DNA of 12,302 nucleotides from Bondarzewia mesenterica (GCA_004802705.1 SGPL01000776.1:1-12302); one strand, 5' to 3'. Numbered from the stretch's first letter, positions 1 to 8,994 are shown. Made by a program: numbers and translations. Notes: generated from the sequence alone by a model not told the origin.

Positions 1-1340
1 TTAATTTCAACTATTCAAGTGCAGCAGTGACTTTATTTCTTCACACTAAAAGAGGAGTTCACCTATGATCTAATTGTGTAGGCCTTGTTGGTCTAGTATA
101 AATATATGCAAGTACTTCATTCAACTCATCACAGTTAGGAGGTAATTTTGCATATACTTTTAGTATAGGTGTTGAGAAAAATACAGCATTGGATTTAATT
201 TTATACATGCCAGATGACACTTTGATTATGTATTAATTATGATAAACTCGTGAAATAAGCATCTTTTCAGCCCATGTTAATCCTTTAAGTTGTAATGGAA
301 TTTCTCCTCTCTAATTGCCATTTGCTAAAGATTCATGCAGCATTTTACCTACACTTAGTTCACATAAACATGAATTGTAGATTGAATCACAATTTGGAAT
401 CAAGATAGGCCTATATAATTTTTGTATAAGATCTTCACAAGTAAATCGCTCACGTCTTGTGATTCCTTGATTAGGTCGAGATAATATTGATAAATCTAAA
501 TTATACCTTGATAAAGACTGCAAGCTTATATTAGCAACTAAAGATGCACACACAGCACATGCTGATTCTTCAATTGATTCCAGTGTAGTTGCATTACAAA
601 AATTATTGATAATAGTTGTAATAAGATCTTGATTTAGTGGGTCTGGTGGAAATGGTAATTTATTGAGTTCAATTGTAGGTTTTTTTTGTATCAAATTAGA
701 GTTTATAGTTTGATTAGCCACTACAAATATAATTTTATGCTCTATACAATCAAGCCCTTTAACTATATCTCGTAAACATGATACTGATATTTTTATATTA
801 ACATGAATTTTTTATCCAATTGCTATCATAAATAGCTGATCTTTTGTCAATTGCTCAACTAAATTTATTAATAGAACATAAGCAATAATGAATGCTGATT
901 TTAAACTAAATTTTGTAGCTGCCAATGAAGAACAATATTGAAAAAACTTGAACTTTTCACTCTTTTATAACCACTAAATTTATTCATTTCATCGATATAA
1001 AGTTTTAATTCTTTATATGACCAACTATATTTTTGCCCTTTGTAGTTAAAATAGCTCCTCTAATTTAAATGTGTGTATTTGATTTTATATCTTTTTTTTA
1101 TCTCTTTCTTGACTGGCATACTATGAATCAAATTATGATAAGCTGATATAATCAATAAATATGGTGTGATATATTTAAACATTTGAGCAAATAATGCATG
1201 ATATATATATTTATTGCAATATACTCACTTAATACATAATCTTATCTGCACTATTTTTGTATATAAAGATGTAAAAATTGCCATATTCATGAAGTTAAAT
1301 ATATGTCACTTTTATTAAGATATTTTGAATCCACATATGC
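1..1340 (-). pseudogene. Decayed Helitron-type polyprotein, DUF6570-like region, running off the left edge
   Basis: Read on the minus strand, the frame is open from 811 down to 314. It continues with sparse stops at 311-313, 233-235, 59-61, 41-43 and 11-13. The product contains phrases I recognise from the DUF6570 region upstream of the Helitron replication-initiator and helicase domains in fungi: FPPDPLNQDL, a CAVC pair, ITRRERFTCEDLI, PILIPNCDSI, LTWAEKMLISRV and KVSSGMYKIKSNAVFF. The stop at 311-313 sits where relatives have Trp (TGG to TAG). A further stop lies at 812-814. Near 960 a one-base shift is needed to continue into SWSYKELKLYIDEMNKFSG and, further upstream, ISAYHNLIHSMPVKKEIKK, at about 1020-1180. 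Above about 1340 the signal fades. The expected Rep and Pif1-like helicase domains would lie left of the window. Clearly a dead copy. The family call rests on remembered family phrases, not a search. Confidence 0.62.
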
Positions 1341-2290
1341 ATAATAATTAGTGCACATTTTTGTGATGCAAATGGTGATTAATATCATATAGATTATTTC
1401 TTTGTATGTTTTTTCTTTATATGTTTTTTCTTTGTAAGCCTTCTAGTTTTGCTTCTGCATAGTCTTCTGATGAAGTGATAGTTTTAACTAATTAGTGTGC
1501 TTTCTATGCTGGTAGTTACACTGTGATATCCCTTTGGATAACTTAATATAGCTTTTGCCTTTATTCGTATGCTGTTTAGCATAGCAAACAAAATAATAAT
1601 AAATAAATATAAAGAAAAATACTAAAAATAGTATCTAAATTCAGAGTATGTCAATAATTTCAAATTTGATTTATAGAATATAGTAGACTCACCAAAAAGG
1701 ACATGCAAGTGGGTTGCAGAGATAAGGCAGGGATGTATTATAAAAATAGGTGTTTCTGTTTTAAATCAGAACTTTGTGCTTAAGAAACAGTAGTACAACA
1801 CATACCAAAATATCTACAATTCTATTCAGGCCCTACCAGTAATCCCTGCAGTTGGCAATGGCCATAAGAAGGCCTTGAAACAGGTTATACACCTGCAGAG
1901 TCTGCAATAAAGAAGGACAAAAATTCAGTATAATAGACAAAGAACACTCACTATGACTGAGGCAAGCCTTTCTACAACAGATGATGCATAACCTGTTATA
2001 GTTGTGAGGAAGAAGTTGAGTGTGAGCTTGTTGAGCACAAGGTAGAACATGGTAGTCGAGTGGAGAGATGCAAAGCAACAGCATTGTAGCTAGTTACTTG
2101 TGTGCTTAGTCAGCATGTTGCTGTGCAGTGCTCCACTCTCCTTTTTTAACTTATAAACTGTCAAAACAAGCATCCAGCAATATTTATAACATGATCAAAC
2201 TATCTTGAAGCACATGTAGTAAAGTACTCAAATTTAATATATATAAATACATCTATTATCATAAATTTATATACACGAAATACTTGATTG
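1340..2290. other. AT-rich intergenic or transposon-derived stretch without a supported gene
   Basis: No frame gives a convincing protein. A perfect small hairpin (6-bp stem TATGCT/AGCATA, loop GTTT) lies at 1568-1583, followed by an A-rich run. An 83-codon minus-strand frame (1833-2084) is Cys- and Leu-rich with no family features, and I treat it as chance. The part from about 1700 to 2150 is less AT-rich than its flanks and may be a separate old insertion. No terminal repeats were found around it. Confidence 0.5.
1405..1434. repeat. Short T-rich tandem duplication, 15-bp period
   Basis: The 14-base string TATGTTTTTTCTTT starts at 1405 and again at 1420. It is two adjacent copies of a T-rich unit and probably arose by slippage. 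No function is implied. It lies in the AT-rich stretch upstream of the Helitron-type remnant, in that element's orientation. Confidence 0.6.
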
Positions 2291-2292
2291 AG

Positions 2293-3348
2293 CATTGGCC
2301 ATGCATAAGAGTGAGCAGCATAAGCTGAAGTGCTTTGTCTAGAATCTGACAAAGATCGTGATCGGTCTGTGGCTATGCTGTATTAGAACTGCTAGAAGAA
2401 CGCCCACTTGTTAATATTGGCTTCTATCATAAAAAATTAGTCTTCGAGCTATGCGGTGTTACACTCTGAAATTGTTTGGAACTCTAATGTTATCTTAGTG
2501 TGCACTTGTGCCATTGCTTAGACAAGGGGCTTGGACCTTGAGCAGACAACCAGAGATCATCTAGAATTTCCAAACAAATTCCAGATGCATGAGCAGGAGT
2601 TTGCTGAAGGATCGCTTAAAGCATGAGCTAATTAAGGCAAACAAATAGATACATACAAGAATGGGTGTTGTATGGCTCAACCACAACCATCATCCACTAT
2701 GTTGACACCTCTATCTTCTAGGCCTTCCCTCCCTGTTGCTTATCTCCCACCATACACCCCTTCATCTTCTGAGATCTTGAATTCGGCACATTCTAACTCC
2801 ACTCTAACCAAATCGAGCATGACTTCTCATTGGTCTATTGATGAACCATACGCAATCTGTCCCCCCTCATCATTTCTCCTTTCCCTGATGCATCGACCAC
2901 TTCCATCACTTGAGCCTATGAATTATATTATTCTTACATGGTATTTGTCAGACTTTCACTTCATCATATTCTCATTTACCATGATCACTCTTCTCATTGC
3001 TTCATTATCTACGCGTGAATTTCTGATTGGCGAGCTACTGTTCCGTGATTTGCACTTCGGCATCTTCCTCATTTACCATGATTCTGGTCCTGAGTTGTTG
3101 TGGGTAAAAGTGAAGAGTTTGCCGATAGGTGGATGAATAGAGAGGGTGGTATGGTAGCAGGTTCCTGCAGTATGGTATGCGGTCTGACAGTTCTTTCACT
3201 GCAGATGATCCCTGCGAATTATCATTACCAGTCAGATGCAGAGGGAACTGAAGGAGATGCTAGAAAGAGAGGCAGAGGAAGCAGACTCAGAGTAGGGAAA
3301 ATCAGATTCAGTGAGTTACCACTCGTCCCATCGATCTCTAGGAGATAG
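2293..3348 (+). pseudogene. Possible decayed plus-strand reading frame of unknown family
   Basis: One plus-strand frame can be followed from about 2293 to 3348 with around 20 stops in its first 270 codons. Many of these are TGA. That is what CGA (Arg) becomes when CpG decays to TpG, so some stops may be former arginines. Coherent pieces include VLELLEERPLVNIGFYHKKL near 2378-2437 and SDWRATVP near 3024-3047. The last part (3100-3348) is fully open and basic, with EGDARKRGRGSRLRVGKIRF and a C-terminal SRR before TAG. No domain is recognised. A different plus frame is open across 2672-3136 in the same DNA, and both cannot be right. Stop density in the first part is not better than random, so the coding call is weak. 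It is firmest for 3100-3348. Confidence 0.25.
2672..3136 (+). CDS. Longest uninterrupted frame of the window: hypothetical Pro/Ser-rich protein, 154 codons
   Basis: It starts at an ATG and stays open for 154 codons, unusual in a window where other frames are stop-ridden. The first 55 residues are rich in Pro, Ser and Thr (PQPSSTMLTPLSSRPSLPV, LPPYTPSSSE), resembling a disordered N-terminus or a retroelement Gag leader. From about residue 80 it turns hydrophobic, with two Phe/Ile/Leu-rich stretches (about 84-110 and 113-135). Those could be membrane segments, but are equally what the complement of a charged, purine-rich coding strand would give. No family is recognised. No promoter or intron was identified. 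Its survival may only reflect the C/T-rich plus strand, which makes TAA, TAG and TGA rare. Confidence 0.28.
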   Translation: MAQPQPSSTMLTPLSSRPSLPVAYLPPYTPSSSEILNSAHSNSTLTKSSMTSHWSIDEPYAICPPSSFLLSLMHRPLPSLEPMNYIILTWYLSDFHFIIFSFTMITLLIASLSTREFLIGELLFRDLHFGIFLIYHDSGPELLWVKVKSLPIGG

Positions 3349-3860
3349 CCTTAGGTGCACCAGATTCGCAAGCATCGAATCAGCATAACGAGTTCAGCAT
3401 GCACGCATGGACCCATATGCTTATCACCTTCATCATCATCAATCTCAAAAGCCTTGCTGGACTTGTGTCATTCATCTTCCATATCGTCGTGATCATCTGC
3501 ACCCCGCATCTTGTTTATCACTCCTTGCTTCCCCATTTGCCTTGTTGGACATTAGTTCTACCTCCTTGATATGCTGCACCCCACTTTCATTTATTTTCTT
3601 CTACTCACCATGGGTATGATCCCCTCCTCTTACAAGAAGCCAAAGATGGAATCCCGTATACCATTTGTTGTTCTGCTGTTTCAGTTACACTTCTTACTCG
3701 ACTTTCTCTCCCTCTCATTTTCAGCTTGTTATTTAAATTTCTCTTTGAGTATGGCCTCGCGCCCTTTCATTCCTTTTGTCCTTTTATGCTACCAAGTGCT
3801 TCTGACTTTTTCTTATTTATGAGCATAGATAATACTGGCAGATGACATGTGGAAATATCT
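3349..3860. other. Pyrimidine-rich island, no supported gene
   Basis: The plus strand is strongly C/T-rich and carries two overlapping open frames: 3407-3619, with a His-rich start, and 3571-3822, very rich in Phe, Leu and Ser. Their composition follows the base skew and neither shows a motif. The opposite strand, being purine-rich, also gives protein-like phrases, for example KKINESGVQHIKEVELMSNK at about 3541-3600. Neither strand can be preferred. CpG is still present here, unlike in the AT-rich blocks further right. Confidence 0.35.
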
Positions 3861-5620
3861 TACTTACATTTGTACACTCATTTTTGACTTTCCCTTACTT
3901 TCTCTTTGTTTTGATATGGTCAGCTGCAGTTCTACTTGGGACTTATGTATTTGATAACCTTAGTCTGATTCGGTCTATAGGTTTAGGGTACACAAGGACC
4001 AGTGGACTCAGTCCATGATTGATCAGCCCCACAGCCACACTTTCGATCATCCAGTGGAGCTCTGATTTGATTTTAGATCAGGGAGTTACTCCACCTTCAA
4101 AGCTGTGTGTATTTTACCTTATGATATTATGGTGATGTCCTATGATGTCATACTGATGCCATAGAGCTGCGCATTTGTGGAGCAGAGTGGAGCAGACTGC
4201 CCCAAAGACTATTGAAGCATACAGCATGGTGCAGAGATGCCTAAAAAAGGTAATGCATTACTGCTTTTGTGCAACACTCATTTGTTTCTCTTTGTACCTA
4301 CACAGCCTCATCCCAAAGGCTTAAAAGCAGGGAGAATTTCGCTTGAGCAATACAGGCTTCCTTAGGGTTGATTTTCCCCTTATTGAACTTGAGAATCAAT
4401 CTCTTGTCAATCACTTGCAGGACTTCCAGTAGTGAAGGATGCATTTGAAGGATTCTCTCACTCTCTTCTTATAAACTGCTGGTACAGTGCTGCTAGAGTT
4501 TTAGTCTTTAATCTAATTCATCTTAAGGCTATCCCAATGGGGGCAGAAGTCTAGCTCATCTGATTATGATTATCCTCTGAAAGCAATGACTTTTACTCAA
4601 CCTTGGTTTCTCTTTAGGGATTCCTTATGTGCACTTCTCTAATCTCAAAGTCTTCTATGCTACACATCTTCTAGTCATTTGATCTACGTTTACAACATCT
4701 TTGATAACATGCTCCATAATTCTGATGATGTTACGACCCCATGACTGTCAAGTTCTATCACATCGACTCTAGTTCATCTTATCAATCTGTCCTCTTAATC
4801 GACTACTGTTCTTGCTTTGTTTAAGGTTTCTTTGATCTAGAAGAACCCTTGCTGGCTCTTTCTTCCTTGGTACTCATAGAAAGCACCTCACCTTGATCTG
4901 TCTTTGAGATCGGTAACTGATAAGTCACCTTTTGAAGATAACTAAGAATTTCCTCCTAACAAATAACTAGGCTGCTCCAGAAAAGAGAAAAACCTGAGTC
5001 AGTCTATGCAGAGGAGACCTTGCTATTATCCTGGTTGGTTTGTTGTTTTGTGTCTTTGCTGCATCACACCCTTTCCACCCTCAATGACCTTATTAGCAAA
5101 AACCCTCCCTCCACATGACAGCAACTAGCATTTTTGGACAAAATTAAAGCATCATTGAAGATGACATAATAGCTGCCACTAAATGCAGTTAACTATACTC
5201 AACTCCTACAATTTAATTGTAAGCTAGTTTTATTTCATCAGTCAGCTGAATGGGGCATACAGACTGTGCAGATAAAATAAATGTCATATAATATTCATGA
5301 TATCTTTCTCACTATCTTTTAAGGGTTTATTTGGGCAACTTCACCTGCCACTAGATATCAACAACTCTGAAGGTCATGCAGATCTTCTTGAGATCTGCTT
5401 GTGACTTACCAATGTGTGAGCAATTTGTATAGGTGTGAGTTAGATTCACAATATTTATATGCTATTATGGTAGAGAAAAGATGACAATTTGTAGTTTGAG
5501 TTTAAATACATATTGTTCTCTGAGATTCAAAGGTGAGATTATGTTGCTTGATTTTATAATGTAGATATAATTAAATAGCAATTTTATTAAGGTTGATAAC
5601 TAAAATGCAAATAGCATATG
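3860..5620. other. Long stretch without a supported gene; possible minus-strand decayed coding traces
   Basis: On the minus strand a single frame can be followed from about 5340 down to 3840 without a needed shift. It contains charged, protein-like runs such as TRVDVIELDSHGVVTSSELW near 4706-4765 and LSSKGDLSVTDLKDRS near 4889-4936. Stops occur about every ten codons, no better than chance, and turning all of them back into Trp would give an absurd Trp content. I therefore do not call a gene. A purine-rich minus strand alone could explain the Lys/Glu/Asp/Arg-rich look. On the plus strand, GT at 4250-4251 and AG at 4304-4305 would bound a 56-nt intron of fungal size, but no exon frame supports it. 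From 5400 to 5620 the DNA is AT-rich and featureless. Confidence 0.3.
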
Positions 5621-5635
5621 ATAAGTTAAAAGAAT

Positions 5636-5750
5636 GTGTCTAAGGCAGATGTGTATAGTATACAGGTATCAAATATATGCAAGGAGTATGTCTAAGTCAG
5701 ACAGGTATAATATACGAGTATTATATATGTGCAAGGTATGTTAGAATCAG
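5636..5750. repeat. Degenerate tandem repeat, about 51-bp unit, 2.2 copies
   Basis: The anchor GTCTAAG occurs at 5638 and 5690, and a diverged third start (GTTAGAATCAG) at 5740. Within the units the order CAG, GTAT, TATATATG or TATATGC, then GCAAGG is conserved. Spacing is 50-52 bp. Copies differ mainly by substitutions and small indels. It lies directly upstream of the broken plus-strand frame at 5751. Confidence 0.65.
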
Positions 5751-6122
5751 ATGAACATGATATGTTCATACTGTTGCCTTTGTCACTACTATCATGCTGG
5801 CATACAACACCTCATAGAAAGGACTTATACAAATGCACACTACTTACCCCTTTTAGCAGTAGTAAAATGGCAAGAAGAATCTCCATCAGTGACTGCCACA
5901 GTAACTGACAGAATATTAAAGCCAGTCAATATATCAGTGATAGCATCATATATTAAAGAGTTGATGAGAGGCAGACAGTAATTTTTGAGTTCATAGGATG
6001 AATATGATGATTTAATGGCTGATAAAACATGAATGGGTACAAGAGGATGACGGTATAGAGATAAAGGAGGTAATATAGATTCAGTTAATAAACTTAGAGG
6101 AACTAGCAATATCAGCAGACTA
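5751..6122 (+). pseudogene. Broken plus-strand coding trace of unknown family
   Basis: The plus frame is open for 76 codons to a TAA at 5979-5981, then continues in the same frame with a few stops to about 6122. The second half of the open part reads as a plausible soluble protein: VKWQEESPSVTATVTDRILK, then NISVIASYIKELMRGRQ. The continuation has DEYDDLMADKT and YRDKGGNIDSVNKLRGTS. The interrupting stops follow Gln-, Ser- or Thr-ended phrases and could be former Gln or Trp codons. The first 30 codons are Cys/His/Tyr-rich and may not belong. The opposite-strand frame 5840-6109 overlaps it and looks like its shadow. No domain is recognised. Confidence 0.35.
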
Positions 6123-6127
6123 AAGTT

Positions 6128-6480
6128 TTAGCTATTCTTATCACTAAACATTGCCTTATTACCTTCAGAGTTGATATCAGCATAGTGTAATGATTCAGTA
6201 GGCAATAGTTTAACATGCAATAGCTCGACAGGCTTATGCATAGACTCAATAGACTTGTGTGCAAACTCAGTGAGCTTATGCATAGGTAAGGATTCAACAT
6301 ATACATGTTCCACGTCGATCTAACTGGCAAAAATTTGAATATCTTCAGCAAGGTCAGTCGGTGCTTTGTCATTACACCTGACTTCGACAACCTTCTTACT
6401 GCCATATCGCAAGCAGATCAAATGATATCGACAAAATTTGAGGATGCCAGACTTATTGCGATGGACACGACATTATGATC
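6128..6480 (-). pseudogene. Broken minus-strand coding trace with a 7-residue repeat
   Basis: A minus-strand frame is open from 6313 to the stop at 6128-6130 (61 codons, starting at a GTG with no in-frame ATG). Upstream, after one stop (SQ, TAG), the same frame continues as KAPTDLAEDIQIFAS and SKKVVEVRCND to about 6400, so the true start is further right. Residues 7-34 form four units of seven with a shared Glu-x-x-His-Lys pattern (ESLPMHK, LTEFAHK, SIESMHK, PVELLHV), followed by PTESLHYADINSEGNKAMFS. The alternative minus frame 6112-6405 overlaps it and is Leu-rich, more likely the shadow. The family is not recognised. CpG is present here, so decay is milder than in the AT-rich blocks. Confidence 0.35.
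6212..6295 (-). repeat. 21-bp (7-codon) degenerate tandem repeat, four units
   Basis: At the DNA level the plus-strand string CTTATGCATAG recurs near 6232 and 6275, with diverged copies between and beside at about 21-bp spacing. In translation it keeps His at every seventh residue (12, 19, 26, 33 of the 61-codon frame) and Glu three residues before three of them. An exact multiple of three is consistent with repeat expansion inside a coding sequence. Confidence 0.5.
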
Positions 6481-6890
6481 ATTGATGCGCTCATTTCCAT
6501 GGCATTCTATGTTCTTGATAAAAGAATGCTATTGTCATATAGTATATTGTCCATGAAGTTCTCGGTTGAATTGTCTCGTGAACTTCTTTGAACTCCGAAA
6601 TGACAAGTCGACCTACGTCAAATCTGTACCAAGAATAGGAATAAAACTACCAGAGGAGTTTTGAGTTTTGACAAATCAACTTGAAAGTTTTCTTTGTCGA
6701 CCCATCAATGCATCAATGCTTTCTCCTACAGCCTCCTGCTTGTTTGTATGTACTGTCTTATCGAATATCTACTGCTGAAGCTGAGAATCAAGAGGTTCAC
6801 GAGGTCATGATGATTGCTAGGGCCCATTACAATCAACTAGTAACGTAAGACACAACAGTGATATACAGTATCTAAAGAGTCCACGGGATA
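6480..6890. other. No supported gene
   Basis: Mixed-composition DNA with scattered CpG and no frame that reads convincingly. The 81-codon minus-strand frame 6817-7062 is the complement of a basic, purine-rich plus-strand stretch and shows nothing recognisable. Confidence 0.4.
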
Positions 6891-7330
6891 TATCAGTCAA
6901 GAAATCCACCACATTCATTAGGTAGATCTTCGTCATAAGAGTAAGAAGCAACCTGGTCCGTCTGTCGTGAGGTGGAGAATACAAGAAGGATCCTATGGGC
7001 AGAGGAGAGCAAGTAAAATAGAGGAAGTGCAAGTAAGAAGCGCGAGGGGAATGCTCAAGCATGGAGATATCGATAGAGCACCACTCGAACTGGGCACAGG
7101 GAGGAAATGCTCAGAATTCACTTTTCGCTGAGCAGCAGATTTCTAATCAAGGAGGAAGCAACAATGGTGTAAGAAGAGAAAATGAAAGGAGATACAGAAG
7201 AACAGACCTTGAATGCCATCAAGCCGATGATGATGATGAGAGCGAAGAATATGAATGCTATGATGAGCCACAGGATACTCCAGACTGTACAGAGGGTCGA
7301 GGAGTCAGTGTAAGATGCGGTGATTGAAAG
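6890..7330 (+). CDS. Hypothetical protein with acidic tract, open frame 7061-7327 plus a possible upstream basic segment
   Basis: From ATG 7061 the frame is open for 88 codons to TGA 7325-7327. It begins MEISIEHHSNWAQGG, has a Gln/Asn/Gly-rich middle (AEQQISNQGGSNNG), a basic patch (RRENERRYRRTD) and then an acidic tract with four Asp and a Glu/Tyr/Cys-rich run (ADDDDESEEYECYDEPQD) at about residues 56-73. Just upstream, a different plus frame is open and basic at about 6931-7130 (SKKQPGPSVVRWRIQ), so a frameshift or an intron may join the two. Seven CpG in 267 bases show little C-to-T decay. The fragment ends abruptly. Later plus-strand phrases near 7415-7530 (REGLAVYAYKTNNAGDISLN) may be a decayed continuation. 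No domain is recognised; it could be a gene remnant or a Gag-like leader. Confidence 0.38.
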
Positions 7331-7646
7331 GTCTATGAATGGGCATCTGCCAAGAAGAAAAATTTCACCTCGTAAAGGACAGCAGCTGCAGAGATTTTGA
7401 TGTGCATGCGAGAGGGTTTAGCGGTATATGCATATAAAACAAATAATGCAGGTGACATATCATTGAATTAAAGCTATGATGTCATGTTAATAATGCCCAC
7501 TCGACTTGCTGTCCAATCTACAGCTCAATGTATGGCCCTATAATTTTTGTCTATACCTCTATAAAATAATCCCGCCACATCTTGATTTAGTGCTCCTTCT
7601 CACATAACTATGCATAAAGGTCTTAAACTTATATCGTAATAAATAT
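7331..7646. other. Transition to AT-rich DNA, no supported gene
   Basis: The plus strand keeps protein-like phrases up to about 7530, in the same frame as 7061-7327 and interrupted by single stops. From about 7540 the DNA is AT-rich without a coherent frame. No RNA gene, terminator or repeat was seen. Confidence 0.35.
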
Positions 7647-8460
7647 TTATTCTATACAGGTGTCCTTGTATGCACAGTGGGCATCAGGGTCAAGAGCCTC
7701 TAATATGGTAGTGATAAGTTTTTTGTTGTCAGTGTGAGTAAAACTACCACCTATAGTAGACTTGTCTGTAATGAGTTATAGCTTTGGACCAATTAAAGGT
7801 GCAACCAACATGTGATCCTGCTGTCAATAGGACTTGCTGATAATATAGTAGAGTATTTCATCAGCTGACTTTGTTTTGACTCATAAGATGTCAGACTCTT
7901 ACTTGACATGTAAAACTAGAGGTTTTGAGGATATAAAGTCAAAAATCTCAATGTTAAAATCAAAGAAGTTTGAGGTGATATTAAAGGTCTTTAGCTATCA
8001 TTAGTGATTAGTAGGATGTAATTTCCTAGTATCATCAAGACCACATAGCTTCACAGATTGCTAAATTGTCTCCTCAATCTTGACAATATGTTTGACATGC
8101 TCATGAGAATCAGCATCACCTGTCAGGGGTATATTTTCTTTGTTCAGGATCTCAATATATGTCAGATCATAGATATTATAAGAAAGCTATAGAATATACT
8201 CACCTTGTTATAGTGAGCCTAGAATGGCTTTAATTCCCTTCTTGAATAGACCTCATTCTCAGCTCACTTAATGAGTAAAAGTGAAGGCCTATCAGACTAG
8301 GACCTAGGGCAACAAGCAAAAAGAGAATCACTTTGTTTTTTTGATTCTTATCTTTATGATAAAGCTAAATTATTATGATGATCCACTCATACTATGAGAA
8401 GGTTAACCAGTCTTGTAGAGACCAGATCTTGTAGACTAGAATAAGGAGTTATATTTATTT
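7647..8460 (-). pseudogene. Decayed minus-strand ORF of unknown family, at least 260 codons
   Basis: The frame ends at TAA 7647-7649 and runs in one frame to about 8200, with long open runs of about 34-38 codons broken by isolated stops. Readable blocks from the N-terminal side: EVYSRRELKPF then AHYNK, SYNIYDLTYIEILNKENIPL, GDADSHEHVKHIVKIEETI, SVKLCGLDDTRKLHPTNH, TSNFFDFNIEIFDFISSKPL, VAPLIGPKL, and the C-terminus STIGGSFTHTDNKKLITTIL, EALDPDAHCAYKDTCIE. About eight stops fall in the 174 codons up to 8168, including a cluster of three (TAA, TGA, TAG) near 7995-8005; Trp, Gln and Arg codons are the natural sources. A one-base shift near 8200 leads to the upstream blocks, and another near 8300 to WSLQDWLTFS and LYHKDKNQK. 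CpG is nearly absent. Residue content is that of a soluble protein. I do not recognise the family; a fungal transposon ORF is the best guess from context. Confidence 0.5.
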
Positions 8461-8560
8461 TTGAAAAATCTACTAGTCACACTAGCTAATCAAGGTTATG
8501 TCAGACTAAGGCTTAAATGTAAATGATAAACACATTTAAAATAACATTTAACTATAATAA

Positions 8561-8994
8561 AACATCTACAAATCTACAATAATGCAAAACTAGGCCTTAA
8601 CTTAGACATCTAAAATGATGTTAAACTAAAATTTAATAAAACTATCTACAAAGATATAAAACTAGATCATAACTCATACATCTATAATGATGTAAAACTA
8701 AGATCCTCTGCAATGAGAAAAAACTAGAACATCATACAACTTGACACTTTAAAACATTTACTAATAGGACAATACTCCCTAACAACACTTGAGGAGATAA
8801 TAGACTACTAATCAAATGAGATTAGTATTGACTTGGTTTTCACCTTGATTATCTATAATGACTTGAAACTATGGAACTTTTGTGATGATGTAAAATCTAA
8901 GATTATTTACGATGATATAAAACTACAATAATTATCTATAATGACTTAAAACTAGGATCTGAATGATATCTCTGTAATGAGTTTAAACTAAAAC
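8561..8994. repeat. Degenerate AT-rich minisatellite, about 26-36 bp unit
   Basis: A motif close to ATCTATAATGATGTAAAAC followed by TAG recurs through the segment. The exact core ATCTATAATGA occurs at 8680, 8851 and 8934, and diverged copies start near 8561, 8605, 8642, 8886, 8909 and 8970. Nearly every unit ends with AAACTA. Unit length varies from about 26 to 36 bp, and the block at 8740-8850 is too decayed to follow. The segment holds a single CpG. C-to-T decay of a once more regular GC-richer array would produce this picture. Confidence 0.6.

Noticed and set aside
1568..1583. Hairpin as the 3' end of a Helitron
   Set aside because: Not followed by a CTRR terminus, and it lies on the wrong side for the minus-strand element at 1-1340.
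1833..2084. 83-codon minus-strand frame
   Set aside because: Cys/Leu-rich, no motif, no supporting context; consistent with a chance open frame.
4250..4305. Plus-strand 56-nt intron with GTAATG and ACAG ends
   Set aside because: Such ends are common by chance, and no exon frame on either side supports a spliced gene.
3840..5340. One continuous minus-strand protein of about 500 residues with Trp codons turned into stops
   Set aside because: Stops occur about every ten codons, as often as or more often than chance, and turning all back to Trp would give about 10% Trp. The charged look follows from the purine-rich strand.
5636..5750. CRISPR-like array
   Set aside because: Units are diverged and contiguous with no unique spacers, and the genome is eukaryotic in character.
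5840..6109. 89-codon minus-strand frame
   Set aside because: Overlaps the more protein-like plus-strand frame 5751-6122 and looks like its complement.
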